Shown here piece by piece: positions 44,867-58,284 of a stretch of DNA of 64,000 nt (position 1 is the stretch's first letter; each line of letters begins with the position of its first letter). The stretch is taken from contig NW_021940919.1 in the NCBI RefSeq assembly GCF_004337985.1, forward strand, positions 1,585,874 to 1,649,873, read 5' to 3'. The translations under genes and the position numbers were made by a program. Source of the DNA: Pyricularia pennisetigena. Its lineage: Eukaryota; Ascomycota; Sordariomycetes; Magnaporthales; Pyriculariaceae. The notes under the pieces were generated by a model, which worked only from the letters and a program-made list of their open reading frames with translations, did no database searches and had not been told where the DNA came from.

Positions 44867-47800
44867 TGTAACCATCGATTAGCAGGTATTAAAATTAAAA
44901 ATAACGCAATATAATGGGAGGGAAATTATGGTAATTATCCTGAATAATCATCCCTCCTTTTAAACCCATTATTTTGTTCCTTACATAATTTAATTAATAT
45001 TTTCCATATCCGTATTAGGGTTAATAAAATTAACCTGGTTATCCTGCTGCTTTTCCTGTTTTTTATCCTATTTGTTACCTAATTTTTTATCCTGTTTTTT
45101 ATCCAGTTTTTTATTTTATTTTTTATCCTATTTTTCCTTTTCGTTTTCATAATTATTTTCACCTGTATTGTTAGGCAAAAAAAAATAAAAACGAAAAGGA
45201 AATCGAATCCGCAGACGAAAATGAAAACGACGAATTTGCAATAATAGTTAATTGCGGCAAATTTTTTCCAGCAGTTTTGGGGAGTGTTTTACCAGTAGTT
45301 TTAGCAGGCTTTTTACCTGCAAATTTGGCAAATGACGGAATTTTCGCTATTTTGGAAACTTTTGGGAATTTCGACGCAGGGCGTAATGGGTTTTAACCAT
45401 TAGGACCAAATAAAGTCGAAACGACGGGTAATGGGGATATAAATCTGTTATTTTTGGGGCCAATGCGGAAATAACCAACCATTTGAAAATCCTTTTGGTT
45501 GGAATATTAGGGGTATATCCATTTATTTATAATATTCAAAATATGTTTAACGAAGTGCATATTTTTAATTTGGATAAAAATCCGGCGAACGGGGATGGCG
45601 TAAAAATTGGTAATTAAATAATATTAAAATGGTTATATAGGATGGTTATAATAAAGGGTTTTTAGCTGTAAAAAAAGTGATAAAAATCATTTTACTGCTT
45701 TTTACAAAACCATGAAGGCGATTAATTGGAAGCGAAAATCATATTTATAATTTTAAACTAATTCCCGTACCAGGCGTTAGAAAGGAGTTTTGGGGACGAG
45801 TAGCTTAAAGGTTTTTTAATACCGCCTGATTTTGCGTGAAACAATTATTAAAATGGAATTAATATATAATTGTAAAATAGAAAATGGATAAAATTTACTA
45901 CCAGGTTTAAACCGGCGATTTTACCCCCGTTTACCCATTGGTACATTCTTTTTTAAAACCTTTTATGTAAGTTAAAAAAAGGTTTAAGGTTTCGTAAATT
46001 AAAAAAAGGTTTAAGGTTTTTTACCTGCAATCGACCGGGGAATTTAGGCGCGAGGAGCCATTTTAATTAAAATGAATTGAAAATAACGTGGCGATAAATC
46101 TTTTAATAGCAATAAAAATGGTAATAAAGAATGGTTATAAATAATGCGAATGGTGGATAACGAAAAATAAAAATAGAAAAAAGATTGGTGCGGATAAATG
46201 GTCGGGTTAAAAGCCGAATCTTTTTTGGCAATTGCGAAAACGTGAATAAAGGCGGGGTATTATTTAATTTAAACCTAATTAAATTTAACGTGGAAAATTT
46301 GTATAACGGCGTTAAATTTAATTGGGTAAAATGCAAATAAATTAAATAAAAGGTAATCAAATTGGGAATCTAAACGCAAAAGTCTTTTATCTTATAAAAT
46401 TTATCAAATTTATCAAAACAATAAAAATTCGAATTTTAACCAAAATTTTCAATTTTAAATTTTAATTATAATTTTGCTATATTTGGAACAATTATTTATT
46501 TTTAAATTTTGTTATGATTTGCAAGTATGGGTAAATATTTTCATTTTAAAAAATATATTTTAGTTTGAATTTGAAAATCAACAATTTTTAACCCGCAAAC
46601 GCAAAAACGACAAAACAATAGGACAAAAAGCCCACAAATCGCGCGATCGCAACAAATAGCTGAAAACTTAAGCAAAAAATGGCGACGAGTTAAAATTAAT
46701 AATGGACCGCGCACGCAAACGTTTTAAAACCGCATTGTTTCGACAAAAGTCCAAACTGCGGAACGAACACAAATACTTTACATTTATAATATTCGTACGA
46801 AAGCAAATGGAAAATGAGTTTAAAATTGATTTTATTGCCAAAAAGTGAATAACCATTATATGTAATTTTTTTTAATACCAAAATAACGTGGTAATTATTA
46901 AATATAACCATCCAGGAAATTTTAAAACCAGTATTGGAAAAACCTGCAATCCAAATTCGGTTTAAAATCCTGCACCCCTGCCCCAATCGGCGACGAAAAT
47001 TGGGAAGATGTGGAAAATTTGGATAATTTAAAGGATGTTTTTGAAGCGTTTTTTCAAATTCCCATTAAAAAGGCCGAATTCAAAATGCAAAAATGGGAAA
47101 AAAGGGTTACTGTATTGCTATATAAATAACACATTAACTAAGGTAAAACGGATTAATTTATCCGCCAAATTTTCCACAAATTTGGAAAAAATATTTCACC
47201 TGAAAGTCTTTTCAAATTTGGTTATATAATGCGCCAAACCCGCCACAAAACCGCGCATTTTGGTAAAACGGCCAATTTAAATTCAACTTAAAGAATTAAA
47301 TTGGTAAATTACAGATGGTTATATAGGATAGTTATATAAATATACGGTTAATAATTTTGAATATTGCGTAATTTATTTTACCCTATAATATAACGATGCT
47401 TGTATTCTTTAGCGGCCCCTTTGGCCACCAGAGTGCATTATTGGGCGAAAAACATTGCGGTTTATAATTTTAATATAAAACAAAAATACCAATTGTTTAA
47501 AATCAAAATAAAATAAGTTTTATATATTTTAATTTTCCGAAATAAAATAACTGCTAATTATTCTATAGGGCGATTTATTTTACGTTTATACAGTCCCTTG
47601 TTTTGGTTAGAATAATTTTTTTGCGCGTTTTTATTTGTTTTGGCGTACTTAAACCTTTAATTATAAATTATAATTACATTAAAATTAACGCCCTATTCCG
47701 CGTTTAAAAATCGCACAAAAGTTTAATCGTAAAACACCTGTCCAGCGCATTTGGGTTAAACAGGCCCCCTATAAAATTTATGCAAATATGTTAAACAAAT

Positions 47801-49181
47801 TTATTGGCACCATTTACCGAATAATAATTTAAAAAAATATGGATAAATGGGTTACGTTCCCATTTACTGCGAATAATTGGGTAAAAGTGCCTAATAACCC
47901 AAAAACACCTGAACGTTAAGCAAAAAGGTTATAAATACTGGTTATAAAACCAATTTACAGTAAAATCCCTAAAGAGTTTAAGGGGGATTTTTTGCCTGCT
48001 ATTTAATTTAAATACGCGGAATAATTGCGAATTTTGATTACATATTTTACGATGGTGTTAGCAGTTAAAACTTCTAATTGCGTAAGTTATCCTTACATTT
48101 AATTAGCGTAATAAACTTCCAGTTAAATAAAAACAAAATTTAAAAAAAAAATGTCCAAACGGTTAATTGAATTTTATATTTTAATATTTTAAAAAAATTT
48201 TATAACCCATTATTTTTAACATTAACCGAACCAATTGTATATCTTTCGTCGATTTTATAACCCGTTTTGCATGGATAACAACAAAATTTGAAATAATAAA
48301 TAATTATACCAAAAACATTTCCGCCGTTTTTTATAATACCATTAAAACCTTTTTTATTTTTGCAATGTAATATAAAGCGCAACTATGGACATTATGTTTC
48401 TTACTAAACGTTAAAAAGCAATTTTGGGGATTAAAAGGTTTGTACGGGATTGCAATCGGCGGATTTCCTTTAACGCAATTATTATAAATAATTATTAAAA
48501 TATAACCATCCAATGTAACCAGTTATATTTTTTACTCCCAGGTTTAAACCGTTTTGCACGATTATTTTTTTATTATCCATTATTCTGTACCCGTGTGTTA
48601 AATTTTCCGGTATTTCGATTTGGTGGTCTGCCCCCAATTGTCTTTTTTGCGGTTTTTTTAATTTTCCCTCGTTTTGTTTGTAAATTATCCTTTTAATACA
48701 TAATAGGTGAGGCTGTTTTTGGAATTTCCTATGATTGTAAGGGTAATTCGGGGCTTATTTGTTCAGAAACATGTAAAAGTACGGAATGGATTCGACGTAA
48801 ATTAACCGGAAATTTACAAATTGTTAATTTAAATATCCGATAATTAAAAAAAAAGCTTATTTATTATATGGCAGTATTTGGTCCAATTTAGGAAAATTAG
48901 GAATTTGTCGACGTTTTTTTGTTTTATTTTCACTATATTTTTGTAAGCAAAACCTGGCGACAAATAATAATGCCAAAAAAAAACTATTAAACAATACAAA
49001 TTTTTAATCTTAACAAATTTTTAATACAAAGTTTAACCGATATTTTCCCGTTATCGATCATTCAAAATTCCACTGTTTAATTAAACGGAGAAATTAAACA
49101 TAATCCCATTTTTCATAGATTTCAAAATAATAACCAAAAAAACTTTCCTTTTTTTTTTTAACTTTTAACCATATTATCGTA
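44867..49181. other. unassigned, strongly AT-rich decayed DNA
   Basis: About 4.3 kb with no domain I can name. It contains a hairpin-forming GGGAGGGA/TCATCCCTCC pair (44915-44958), TTTTTTATCCTG-type tandem words (45045-45140), a direct repeat of AAAAAAGGTTTAAGGTTT (45975-46020), and scattered GGTTATATAGGATGGTTATA-like motifs. Weak protein-like frames exist at 45180-45390 (plus) and 48200-48513 (minus, with a C-x2-C-like and H-rich stretch) but none is convincing. It probably represents old transposons. Confidence 0.5.
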
Positions 49182-50640
49182 ATGGATACCGCATCGCCAC
49201 CTCCGGAAACTTTAATCGAAAAACTGGTGTTTCCGGATATAAAAATTGTTAACGAATCTCGTAATAATTCTTCGAATATATATACACCCGTCCCACGTTT
49301 ATTTGGCGTTAATTCGCACAATTATAATTTCCCTTTTAAATTAAATCTGGAAATTAAGACTGAATTTATGACGGTATTTGCAAATAAATAAAACACAAGT
49401 TGCAACGATCCTGTTTTATACGGCGGGAAAAAGAATGCGTATTATATATACACATTTAAATTATGGAACAATTTCCTCGATTTATTCGCTTTTGAATTTT
49501 GATTTCGACGTTGGTAACCGATAAACAATAAAATCGATTTAACCGTTAAAGGGTTTTAAAAACCTAAATTGGCGGAAATCTGGTAACATTACCCTTAGGG
49601 TTTTTTTCGAAAAAACGGCGAACCATATTTAATTTGCAAAAAATGTTTGCAAATGTTAAAACATCCCCAATTAAGTGAAAAAAACCAGCATAATGGAACC
49701 AGCACCTTTATACGGTATCTGAATACAATTGCTAATATTCAAAACGAATTCGGATTATAAAACGATTTATTTAACCCCAGTTTAATTCCTACGGATATTT
49801 ATATAATATATTTTTTCCATTTATTAACGAAATGTAACCATCCATATAACCATTTTATATCATTATTTATATATTTGCAAAAATCAATATACAGTTACAT
49901 TTTTCAAACGAAAAAGATCCACAAATATACGAAAAACGAGGTCGAGGAATTATACGTCCGATTTTGCATTTTATTGCGAAAAGGATTTAATATTATTCAA
50001 AATTCGGAATTTAAAATGTTCGTACAAACCCGAAACGATCGATGGAGGGTTCCATCGCTATAAACCCTCGCCAAAAAATGCAAAAATATGTCCGAAAATA
50101 TTATTGCCCAAAGTTTAATAAATATCCCCAAAAAGGCAAATTTTTTTTGGTCGTGGACGGATGGACAAACCCCGGTTTAAAACACGTTTTTTGGGGTATT
50201 GTAGCCGTTTATATCGTTAGTAATTGGGTACGTCGGTATATTATTTTAAATTTTATTGCAATTAACGCCAGCAAAACGCGGGAAAAACTCGCAAAATTTA
50301 CCGCGTAAATTATCTTAAAACACAAATTGGAAAGTAAAATATTGGTTATTATAATGAATAAAATTTCGAATTTCCGCACCGGGGACGTTGTTGCGGAAAT
50401 TCGAAAAAATATTCCCCAACCATAAATGCAGTTAAACATTTTACAAATCCTTTATATAATTTACGTTTTACAACTAATAACAGGGGTTATATATTAAAAT
50501 TTTAATATTTCCAAAACAAATTTCCCCGCATTTTTGGTTAATTCCAACGATAAGGATTATTTGGCGATTAATAACTTGGAGAAATTTAAGATATAAAATA
50601 TATCCCCAAAACATATTATCGCCCAAATAAATATTTAATT
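49182..50640 (+). pseudogene. hAT-family transposase remnant with BED-type zinc finger
   Basis: A cut-and-paste transposase fossil. The N-terminal frame is 49182-49391. A BED-like finger follows near 49560-49735: RKNGEPYLICKKC with a C-x2-C pair, then NQHNGTSTFIRYLNT, where the usual His is Tyr. 49875-50063 holds the linker motif FNIIQNSEFKMFV. 50120-50310 holds the core with LVVDGWTNPG (catalytic Asp), NFIAINASKTREKLAKFTA and, further on, ESKILVII where the DNASNN motif is replaced. Stops separate all blocks. Gypsy-2 lies just downstream, so the 3' end is lost. Confidence 0.75.
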
Positions 50641-50731
50641 TTATTAAAAATTTTAAAATATATGATTTAATTTGTTATTTTGTATATTAATTTCGTTATT
50701 TGGCGGTTTTATTGCACCAAAACTCCAAACG

Positions 50732-50919
50732 TGTTATGGATTCGTGCCTAAGGCACGTATCACGTAATAAAATACAAGAGCGGGTCAGGGACAATATATA
50801 AAGGGAAGGACATTACCACGACCCGGACATACACCTTTTCCTCCCTTTTTCCCCAGCGTTAATAATAATACCAATAAGGATATTTAACGGTTTTAAGGCC
50901 GTTGGTTTACCCTATAATA
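50732..50919 (+). repeat. Gypsy-2 5' LTR
   Basis: 188 bp, TGTTATGGATTCG to CCCTATAATA. Confidence 0.9.
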
Positions 50920-51269
50920 TTTACTAACGTTTAAATTTAAACACGATACTAGCTAACCTAAGGCCAGGCCCGGGAGGGGAAACTTACGATTTTTACCAAA
51001 ACCTGGTCGCGAATATCGCGATATTGGAAAAGCGTATCGTTTAAATGTAATTATATTTTTTAAACGCAAACGCGATCGCGCAAAAATAACGCCCCAAAAA
51101 AACACCTTTACGTAACCCCCCATTATACGACGGCGCACCGGTTGCGTTCACAGTTTGGAAATAAGCTATTTCGTACAAATTAATACGCGACGCGGAATTT
51201 ATCGGGAATTAAAGCGATTAATTCGAATATATATAATTTAATTTTACCACGATAATATAAAATATCGTC

Positions 51270-51660
51270 CGTTTTTTTTACGAAGTAAAGGGTACGGGAA
51301 AGGGGTATAACCACGAAAATTTTATCGAATATTTGGGACGTACGTACGACGACCTTTATAAAAAAGCCCAAATTGTCGCCGAATTAAAAGTATTCCGAAT
51401 TCGATACGGCGAATCGTTCGCACATTTTTTTACCAAATTCGAACGCTTTTTTACTGCGGCCGGGGGTTTTAAATAGTTAAACGAAATACGGGCCAATTAT
51501 TTGCGTTTCCGGGTCGTTAACCGGATAAAGGAGGCGTCGGTAGGAAAGGGTATCGTTTCCGATTTTTACCACGGATTTATCGTAATATACCGCTATATCG
51601 CCCAGGATTTGGAAGTTATTAATTTAAATAAACGTTTTGGGAAAAACGGAACGCCCTTTT
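51270..51660 (+). pseudogene. Gypsy-2 gag remnant
   Basis: Conceptual translation gives NFIEYLGRTYDDLYKKA, FRIRYGESFAHFFTKF, FERFFTAAGGF and ANYLRFRVVNRIKEA, a retrotransposon gag domain. It would assemble the particle. In-frame stops replace former Gln/Trp codons. Colinear with 8060-8480 of Gypsy-1. Confidence 0.7.
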
Positions 51661-52069
51661 TCCAAATTCCTTATAAATAGGTTTAAAAAATATAATAATA
51701 ACGGGCGTATTAGCGATAAAAGTTAACCGAGGCCGTTATAACGTTAATAAAAAACGAAAAAAGCGCCGATTGGATGGAAATAAAAGGAAAAATATGGTTT
51801 TATAAATATTCGTTTAAAAATTCCAGCGACGCCGTAAAATAAGAATTTATTTCCATTGCGGGTCCGCCTCCTATTACGCCCAAAATTACCAGTTTGCACC
51901 GGTTATACGTCCAACGCTAAACGACCCCGAGGAGGGAAAAAATTAACCCTGGGCCACAATTTTAACCCAGGGGAAAACCGACGCGACGGGCCCGGACCAT
52001 TTTATAATACGCCAGTAAATATGGATCGGAAAAAATAGTTAAAATAAATACAAATTATAATGGATAGGC

Positions 52070-55000
52070 GACTATTCCTTATCCCGGTTTTAACTAATTT
52101 AACGAAATTTATTACTATATAATTGGATTTAGGTTGCGAATATTACGCGGTTATAAACAAAAATTGTACCGAAAAATTGGGAATAATAAAAGTTTTTTTA
52201 TTATAAATCCGCCGGTTGGGCACGGTAACGGGACGAATACGAACCGATATACGGGAAATGGGTAATTGCGACGTAAATATCGACGGTTAATTTGCGCCGA
52301 TATTTTTTTATATAATTCCGGGATTAGCGCAGGATTTATTCCTGGAATTCCTTTGGATAACCCACCGGAAAATGGTATTTAATTTAAATTAAAAAGGGTT
52401 AAAAATAAGGTCCGTTAAAGGTTATTCGTGTAAAAACTATTCCTGCGTCCGAAAAACGGGAAATTTACGGTAATTATGGGTAATCTATTCCTGGCCGCGG
52501 CCCGAAAAGCAAAAAAAAATACGAACGAATAAATGGAATTCGCTTTTGTTTCGTTACGAAATATAACCCGGGTTTTAATTTTAACGGCGGTAAATAAGGG
52601 CGACGCAGAGCCCCCGGCGACGTTACCCGCAAAATTAAAAAATTTCGAAGATTTATTTAACAACGGTAAAATTTCGGTTTTACCCCCGTATAAGGGCGAA
52701 TTAAATTATTATATCCGGATTTAAATGGATAACGACGGTAAATCCCCGCCGTTATTATAGGGCCGGTTATACCATATACCGCGCGACTAATTGCTGGAAT
52801 TGCGGCGATAAATAATCGATATAATGGACAAAAAATGGATCCGAGCAAACGCGTCGTTAACCGTAACCCCGGTCCTAATAATCCGGAAAACTTTTGGAAA
52901 ATGGCGTTTATATGTCGAATATAAAATATTAAACGCTATTATAATATAGGACCGGTATTTTCTACTATTAATTAAAAGGATATTCCGCTTTTTATCCGGA
53001 GCAAAATTGTTTATTAAAATAAACGTGCGCGCAATTTTCCATAAATTACGCGTGGCCGAAAAAGATAAATATTTTACAATTTTTCGCACAAAATTCGGAT
53101 TGTTCGAATGGTTAATATATTTATTCGGATTAACGGGCGCCCCGGCCACGTTCCAGCGATATATTAACGGCGTCCTCGGGAATATATTGGACGATTATAT
53201 ATTAATATACTCGGACGATATTTTAATTTATACGTCCGGTTTTAAAACGGATTATTAGGGGAAAATTACCCATATTTTGGGAAAATTAAAAAAAGCGGGT
53301 TTAAATTTAAATTTTATTAAAAACGCGTTCGCAATTATTTCCGTTAAATATTTAGGGTTTATTATATACGTTAATATAAACGTAAAAACCGATCCGGAAA
53401 AATTACGCGCGATCTAAAAATGGGAAACCCCGACGAAGTTACGAGGATTGCGCGGTTTCCTAGGATTCGCAAATTTTTACCGGGATTTTATAAACGGGTA
53501 TTCGGGTTTAACGGCGCTTTTATTTTAATCTTTTAAAAAAGGAATACCGTTGAAATAAATACCGGAGGAGGACGTTATTTTTAAAACATTTAAATAAATA
53601 TTTTTACAGGCGTTAATATTGGCCCAATGGAACGACGAAACGGAAACGAAAGTAAAAACGGATTATTCCGGCGCAATTATCGGGGGGGTATTGGTATAAA
53701 AAAGGAAAAACGGGTTATGGAAACCGGTAATATTTTATTCCGTTAAATTGACGACGGCCCAGCGCAATTATATTATTTACGATAAAAAATTGCTCGCGGT
53801 CGTCCATTATTTGCAAATATGGGAGGCGGAATTACGCAATATCCGTTTTTTTTTACTATTTTCACGAATTATAAAACGTTCGAATATTTTACGAAACCAA
53901 AGGTGGTATCGGAACGGTAAATGCGGTGGACCGACATTTTATCCAAATTTAATTACGTTTCAAAGTACCGATTAGGGAAATACGCGATAATCCCCGACGC
54001 GCTATCGAAACGGGAATAGCACGAAATTGGCGAAAAAAACGACAATATTACGCCCAATACCCAATATAACCACAATCGGCATTTTTTAAACATTATTATA
54101 AAATATATTACCGGCGGTCCCGGAAGGAATATTTATATTCCAATAACTTTATATAATAGGATTTTGGAACGAAATAATGGAATAAAACCCGGTATACGTC
54201 CATAAACGTAGCGCGGTTTAATAAAATATAAAACGATTCCCACCCGAGGCCGAAACGATAGCATAAATAACGGATTATTTAATAAACGTTTCCGGTACGC
54301 TATTATATAAAAACCGTTTTTGGTTACCCAATTGGGAACTTTTAATTACGGTAATTTTGCAACGAACCCACGAATCCTTAATAATTAATTTTTGCGGTAA
54401 AAATAACATATTTACGATTTTGGTTCGAAATTACCATTGGAACGGGATGGCCGAATATATCCGACAATTCGTACGCAATTGCGATATATACCGCAGAATA
54501 AAACCATCGAAACGATATAAATAAAAGTTGTTATAACCCCTACCAATACCGGATAGATTTTGAAACAAATTTCCATCGATTTTATAACGGATTTCCCAAA
54601 TAATAATGCGGACGCGCCGCGTCATATAATGGTTATAATTAATAAATTTTCCAAATATATCCAATCAAAAACGATAAATTCGATAAAAGCCGAAACTTGC
54701 GCCGCGAAATTCGTTTCCACTTAATAGCGGTTTAGGGGCTTTTTTAACGCGATTATATCGGATCGGGGGTCGGATTAGGTAAAGGGTTTTTGGTTAAAAT
54801 TGTACCGATAAATAAAAATTTTACAATTATTATCGACATCCTACCACCCAAAAACGGACGGGGGTACGGAACGGATTAATTAGGAAATATAATATTATTT
54901 AAAGGTTTTCGTGGTACTTAACCAAACAAATTAACCCGGACATTTACCCGCCGTTTAATTAACGTCAAATAATAGGAATTCGTTAACCACGGGAATTAAT

Positions 55001-55640
55001 TTTAATAAATTATTATTAAAATATAAGGTAAACGCGGTCCCGGTAATATAGGCAAACGGACGACCGGGTTCCACGCCCAAAAATCGCGCGAATTTGTTTT
55101 TACAATATTTTAAAAACGGTATAAACGTGGCCTACGCCGTTATAATTTATATATAATAACGTTAAAAAAAACGCGAATAAAATACGGAAACCGGCGGACC
55201 GTTTCAAAATAGGGGATAAAATTTTTTTCAACTTACTGTACGTTAAAATTAATTACCCGAATAAAAAGTTTAATTTCGCAGCGAATAAATATACGGTCGT
55301 GGCAATTCCTACATTATTAATAATTACGTTAAACGTCCCGAAAAAAATCCACCCCATTTTTTACGTGGAATTAATCGAAAAAACCGCGGACGATTTATTA
55401 CCGTCCCAAATTCGTACCGATATTAAACCCGGCCCGTTATTAATTTTATCCGATTTGAATAACGAAACCGCGGAAAAATGGGTAATAAAAGAAATCCTGG
55501 CCGCGAAAAACGCAATAAAAAAAGGACGTAAACGCAAAATTTTAATAAAATGGAAAAGGTATAACGAACCCACATAGGAGGATTTGGTAACGTTGGAAAA
55601 TATACGGGTATTGGACGAATTCGAAACAAAATAAAGGCCG
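52070..55640 (+). pseudogene. Gypsy-2 pol remnant: protease region, RT, RNase H, integrase, chromodomain
   Basis: RT at about 52830-53260 has KWRLYVEYKILNAI, FGLTGAPATFQRYINGV and the catalytic YSDDILIY (Tyr-x-Asp-Asp retained) within an open stretch 53007-53258. RNase H at 53748-53880 has QRNYIIYDKKLLAVVHY. The integrase zinc region near 54360-54510 reads NYHWNGMAEYIRQFVRNC, with the second Cys changed to Tyr. The chromodomain at about 55470-55640 reads EKWVIKEIL, KRKILIKWKRYNEP, LENIRVLDEF. A C-terminal chromodomain defines chromoviruses, whose integrases are known to be steered to methylated-histone heterochromatin. Multiple stops make the polyprotein non-functional. Confidence 0.85.
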
Positions 55641-55973
55641 GCCCAAATAAATAATAACCTAATATCGAAACGACGTTAACAATCAAATATCCAACCGGAC
55701 CAGGGATTTATTACAATTAATTAAAAAATCGACAATTCCCCGGAAAAAAGGCGACGCGGTAAACCTAAAATAAATATTAATTTAACCAAACGCACGGTAA
55801 AAAAAACACGCAAAATAAAACTTTTTACCGGGGCGAAATATAATAAAAATAAACCGACGACTATATAAACCGCGCCCATTTTTGGGGCGACGTGGCCGTA
55901 TCCCACCCACCTAATTTTTAAATTAAATTAACGTATATAAAACGAGGCGATAATTTTGCGCGGCGACAAAATA

Positions 55974-57240
55974 TTAATTAAAAACCGAATTATACGCCTC
56001 CGATTTACTATCCAGGTTTCCCTTTTGTTTATTTTTTTCCTTTATTTTAACGTTTTTCTTTATTTTATTCTTTTCCGCGTCGTTTTTAAAAACCGGGAAT
56101 TCCCACTGTTTAACGAATTGGTTAACCCTCCGCAATAAAGCGGTACGACGTCGGGCAGCATTTTCGATTAAAAAAGGTTCACGACGGGATTTTCCAAAAA
56201 ACGGGTTGTTATTTACATTACGACCAAAAATACGAAGGCGCGACGAAATAGGGGTATGGGGACGCGAAAAACCAAATATATACCGAATCGGGGTATAAAT
56301 AAAACGAAATGCGACGGGGTAACGCGAAAAAGGAATTTCGAAACGTCGACGGGGTATAATAATAATAGGGGCGAAAAGGCGTGGGGAATGCGCGGGGCGA
56401 AATTGGCGCATAAAAACGGCGGGGGAAAGGATTAAAACGGTAATTAAAACAGCGAAAATATTATTACTTCGGCGCGTTTTTTGCAGGTTTTTTTTATAAC
56501 GCGACGTATTACGTTCCTGAAAAATTTAAAAATTAATAACGTTATCGAAACAATTATATACCAAAAAAATTAAACGCATTTCCAGGTAAATGAAACCGCG
56601 TGCGAGAGTTTATACTAATTAACGGTTACAATTACCGCCGCTGCCAAAAAGGGTATTAAATATAATAATAAAAATAATAGTTTTGGTAAAAGTCGTCGCG
56701 GCCTCGGAATTAACCATTTTATTTTATACGTCCTAATAAACGCGGACCCAATTAGTATACGCGGTAAAAACATTTCGAAACAGCACGGTTTTTTTACCAG
56801 GGATTTTTTTACCATTTACGACGGTGTTTTTAATTAAAAGTTAAACGATATAACGACCATTATAAGTCGTGGTTTTTAATTTTCGTAAACGGCGGCGGAA
56901 GATAAAATTAAAGGCGTAAACGGTTTCGCTGTAATAATAATGCGATCTTTTAATACTATAATATCGTTGGTAATTAATACCATCGGGGGTAAGGCCATAT
57001 TCCCAAACCCTATTGGTTTTGGACGCTTTTACACAAAAAACGTAAAAAATAAATATATTTTCCGAAACGGTATATTCGTCGTTATTTAAATTACCCTAAA
57101 ATTCCGCTGTACCGATAACGCGACGAAAAAGTTGCGAATATGAATTTAACGATACCATTTAATTGGTATTTAATCGATACAATTTACAAATAAACGACCG
57201 TTATTATTATGCGACGAAAATAATTAACCACCACGGTAAG
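55974..57240 (-). pseudogene. antisense ORF module of Gypsy-2, function unknown
   Basis: Minus-strand counterpart of 12600-13740. The 145-codon stretch 55974-56411 is Arg/Pro/Phe-rich, continues through ALLRRVNQFV to a Lys-rich tail, and is followed upstream by 56615-56815 (hydrophobic). Near 57000-57170 the DEYTVPENVF-type segment recurs in broken frames. No known domain is recognised. Confidence 0.4.
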
Positions 57241-57599
57241 GAGGTTAATTATTTCCACCACCGGTACTGGTTTATCCAAGCGTTATTTATAACGCGATTA
57301 AAGAAATAAAAGCCCGGGGTATAATAACGACGAACTGGTAACGACAAATAACGATATAAATAAAAAATAGGAACAAATAGGAAACGAAAATGGACGAAAT
57401 AAAAATAATATAAATAAAAAACAGGGCGATGGGAAAACGGGAAAAAATCGATAAAATGGTAAAAAAAAGGAAATGGGGACGAAAAAAATTCGAATAAAAA
57501 AAAATTGGAAAATAGAAGGGATTAGGACGATAACGCGGGAAAAATGCGAAAAGCAAAAACCGCAACCACCACGGAAAAGGAATTGTACCAATAAATAAA

Positions 57600-57965
57600 C
57601 GAACCTATACCGCCCAAAGTGAAAGGAAGGTAAACCGCGATAAATACCCGCAAACGGTAAATACGATAAAAAAACCGCGATACCACCGTAATTAAAAGTA
57701 GGAAGGTAAAACCCGACCACGGCCTTATACCGCCCAAAATAAAAGGAAAATAAACCGCGATAACCACCTGTAAACGGTAAATATGATAAAAAAACCACGA
57801 TATAATCGCAACCAAAAATAGGAGGATAAAATTCGACCACGGAATTATACCACCCAAAATTTGGAAAAAGCGAATTACGATAACCGCCCGTAAACGGAAC
57901 CGGGGATAAAAAACCCGCGATATAACCGCGGCCGAAAATAGGAGGGTAAAACCCGACCATGGGCT
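57600..57965. repeat. three 120-bp tandem repeats (40-codon minus-strand frame)
   Basis: Same unit as in Gypsy-1, with period marks near 57635, 57755 and 57875. A minus-strand open frame of 220 codons (57298-57960) runs through all units. Confidence 0.85.
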
Positions 57966-58079
57966 TATACCGCCCGGAATAATGGACGGGTAAATATTAT
58001 TAGGACACGCGCCCGCTGGATTGCCCTTATACCTCCAAATGGGGACTATAACCGATAAAGGACGGGCGAATGCGGGTTA

Positions 58080-58267
58080 TATTATAAATTCGTGTTTAAA
58101 GCACGTATTACGTAATAAGATATAAAAGCGGGTTAGGGATAATATATAAAAGGAAGGACATTACCACGACCCGGATATACACTTTTTCCTCCCTTCTTCC
58201 CCAGCGTTAGTAATAATACCAACAAGGATATTTAACGGTTTCAAGGCCGTTGGCTTACCCTTTAACA
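58080..58267 (+). repeat. Gypsy-2 3' LTR
   Basis: 188 bp, TATTATAAATTCG to CCCTTTAACA. Confidence 0.9.
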
Positions 58268-58284
58268 ATATACGTAATTAGGTA

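Larger units (their letters stand above)
50732..58267 (+). mobile_element. Gypsy-2, chromodomain Ty3/Gypsy retrotransposon, full length, RIP-degraded
   Basis: 7536 bp with two 188-bp LTRs. Order: gag, protease region, RT, RNase H, integrase with C-terminal chromodomain, antisense ORF module, three 120-bp repeats, 3' LTR. Uninterrupted, so it gives the empty-site reference for the insertions in Gypsy-1. Flanking pentamers (AAACG, ATATA) do not match. Confidence 0.92.

Noticed and set aside
45000..48513. Short open frames in 45-48.5 kb as genes.
   Set aside because: None exceeds about 100 codons with recognisable content, and composition matches decayed repeat DNA.
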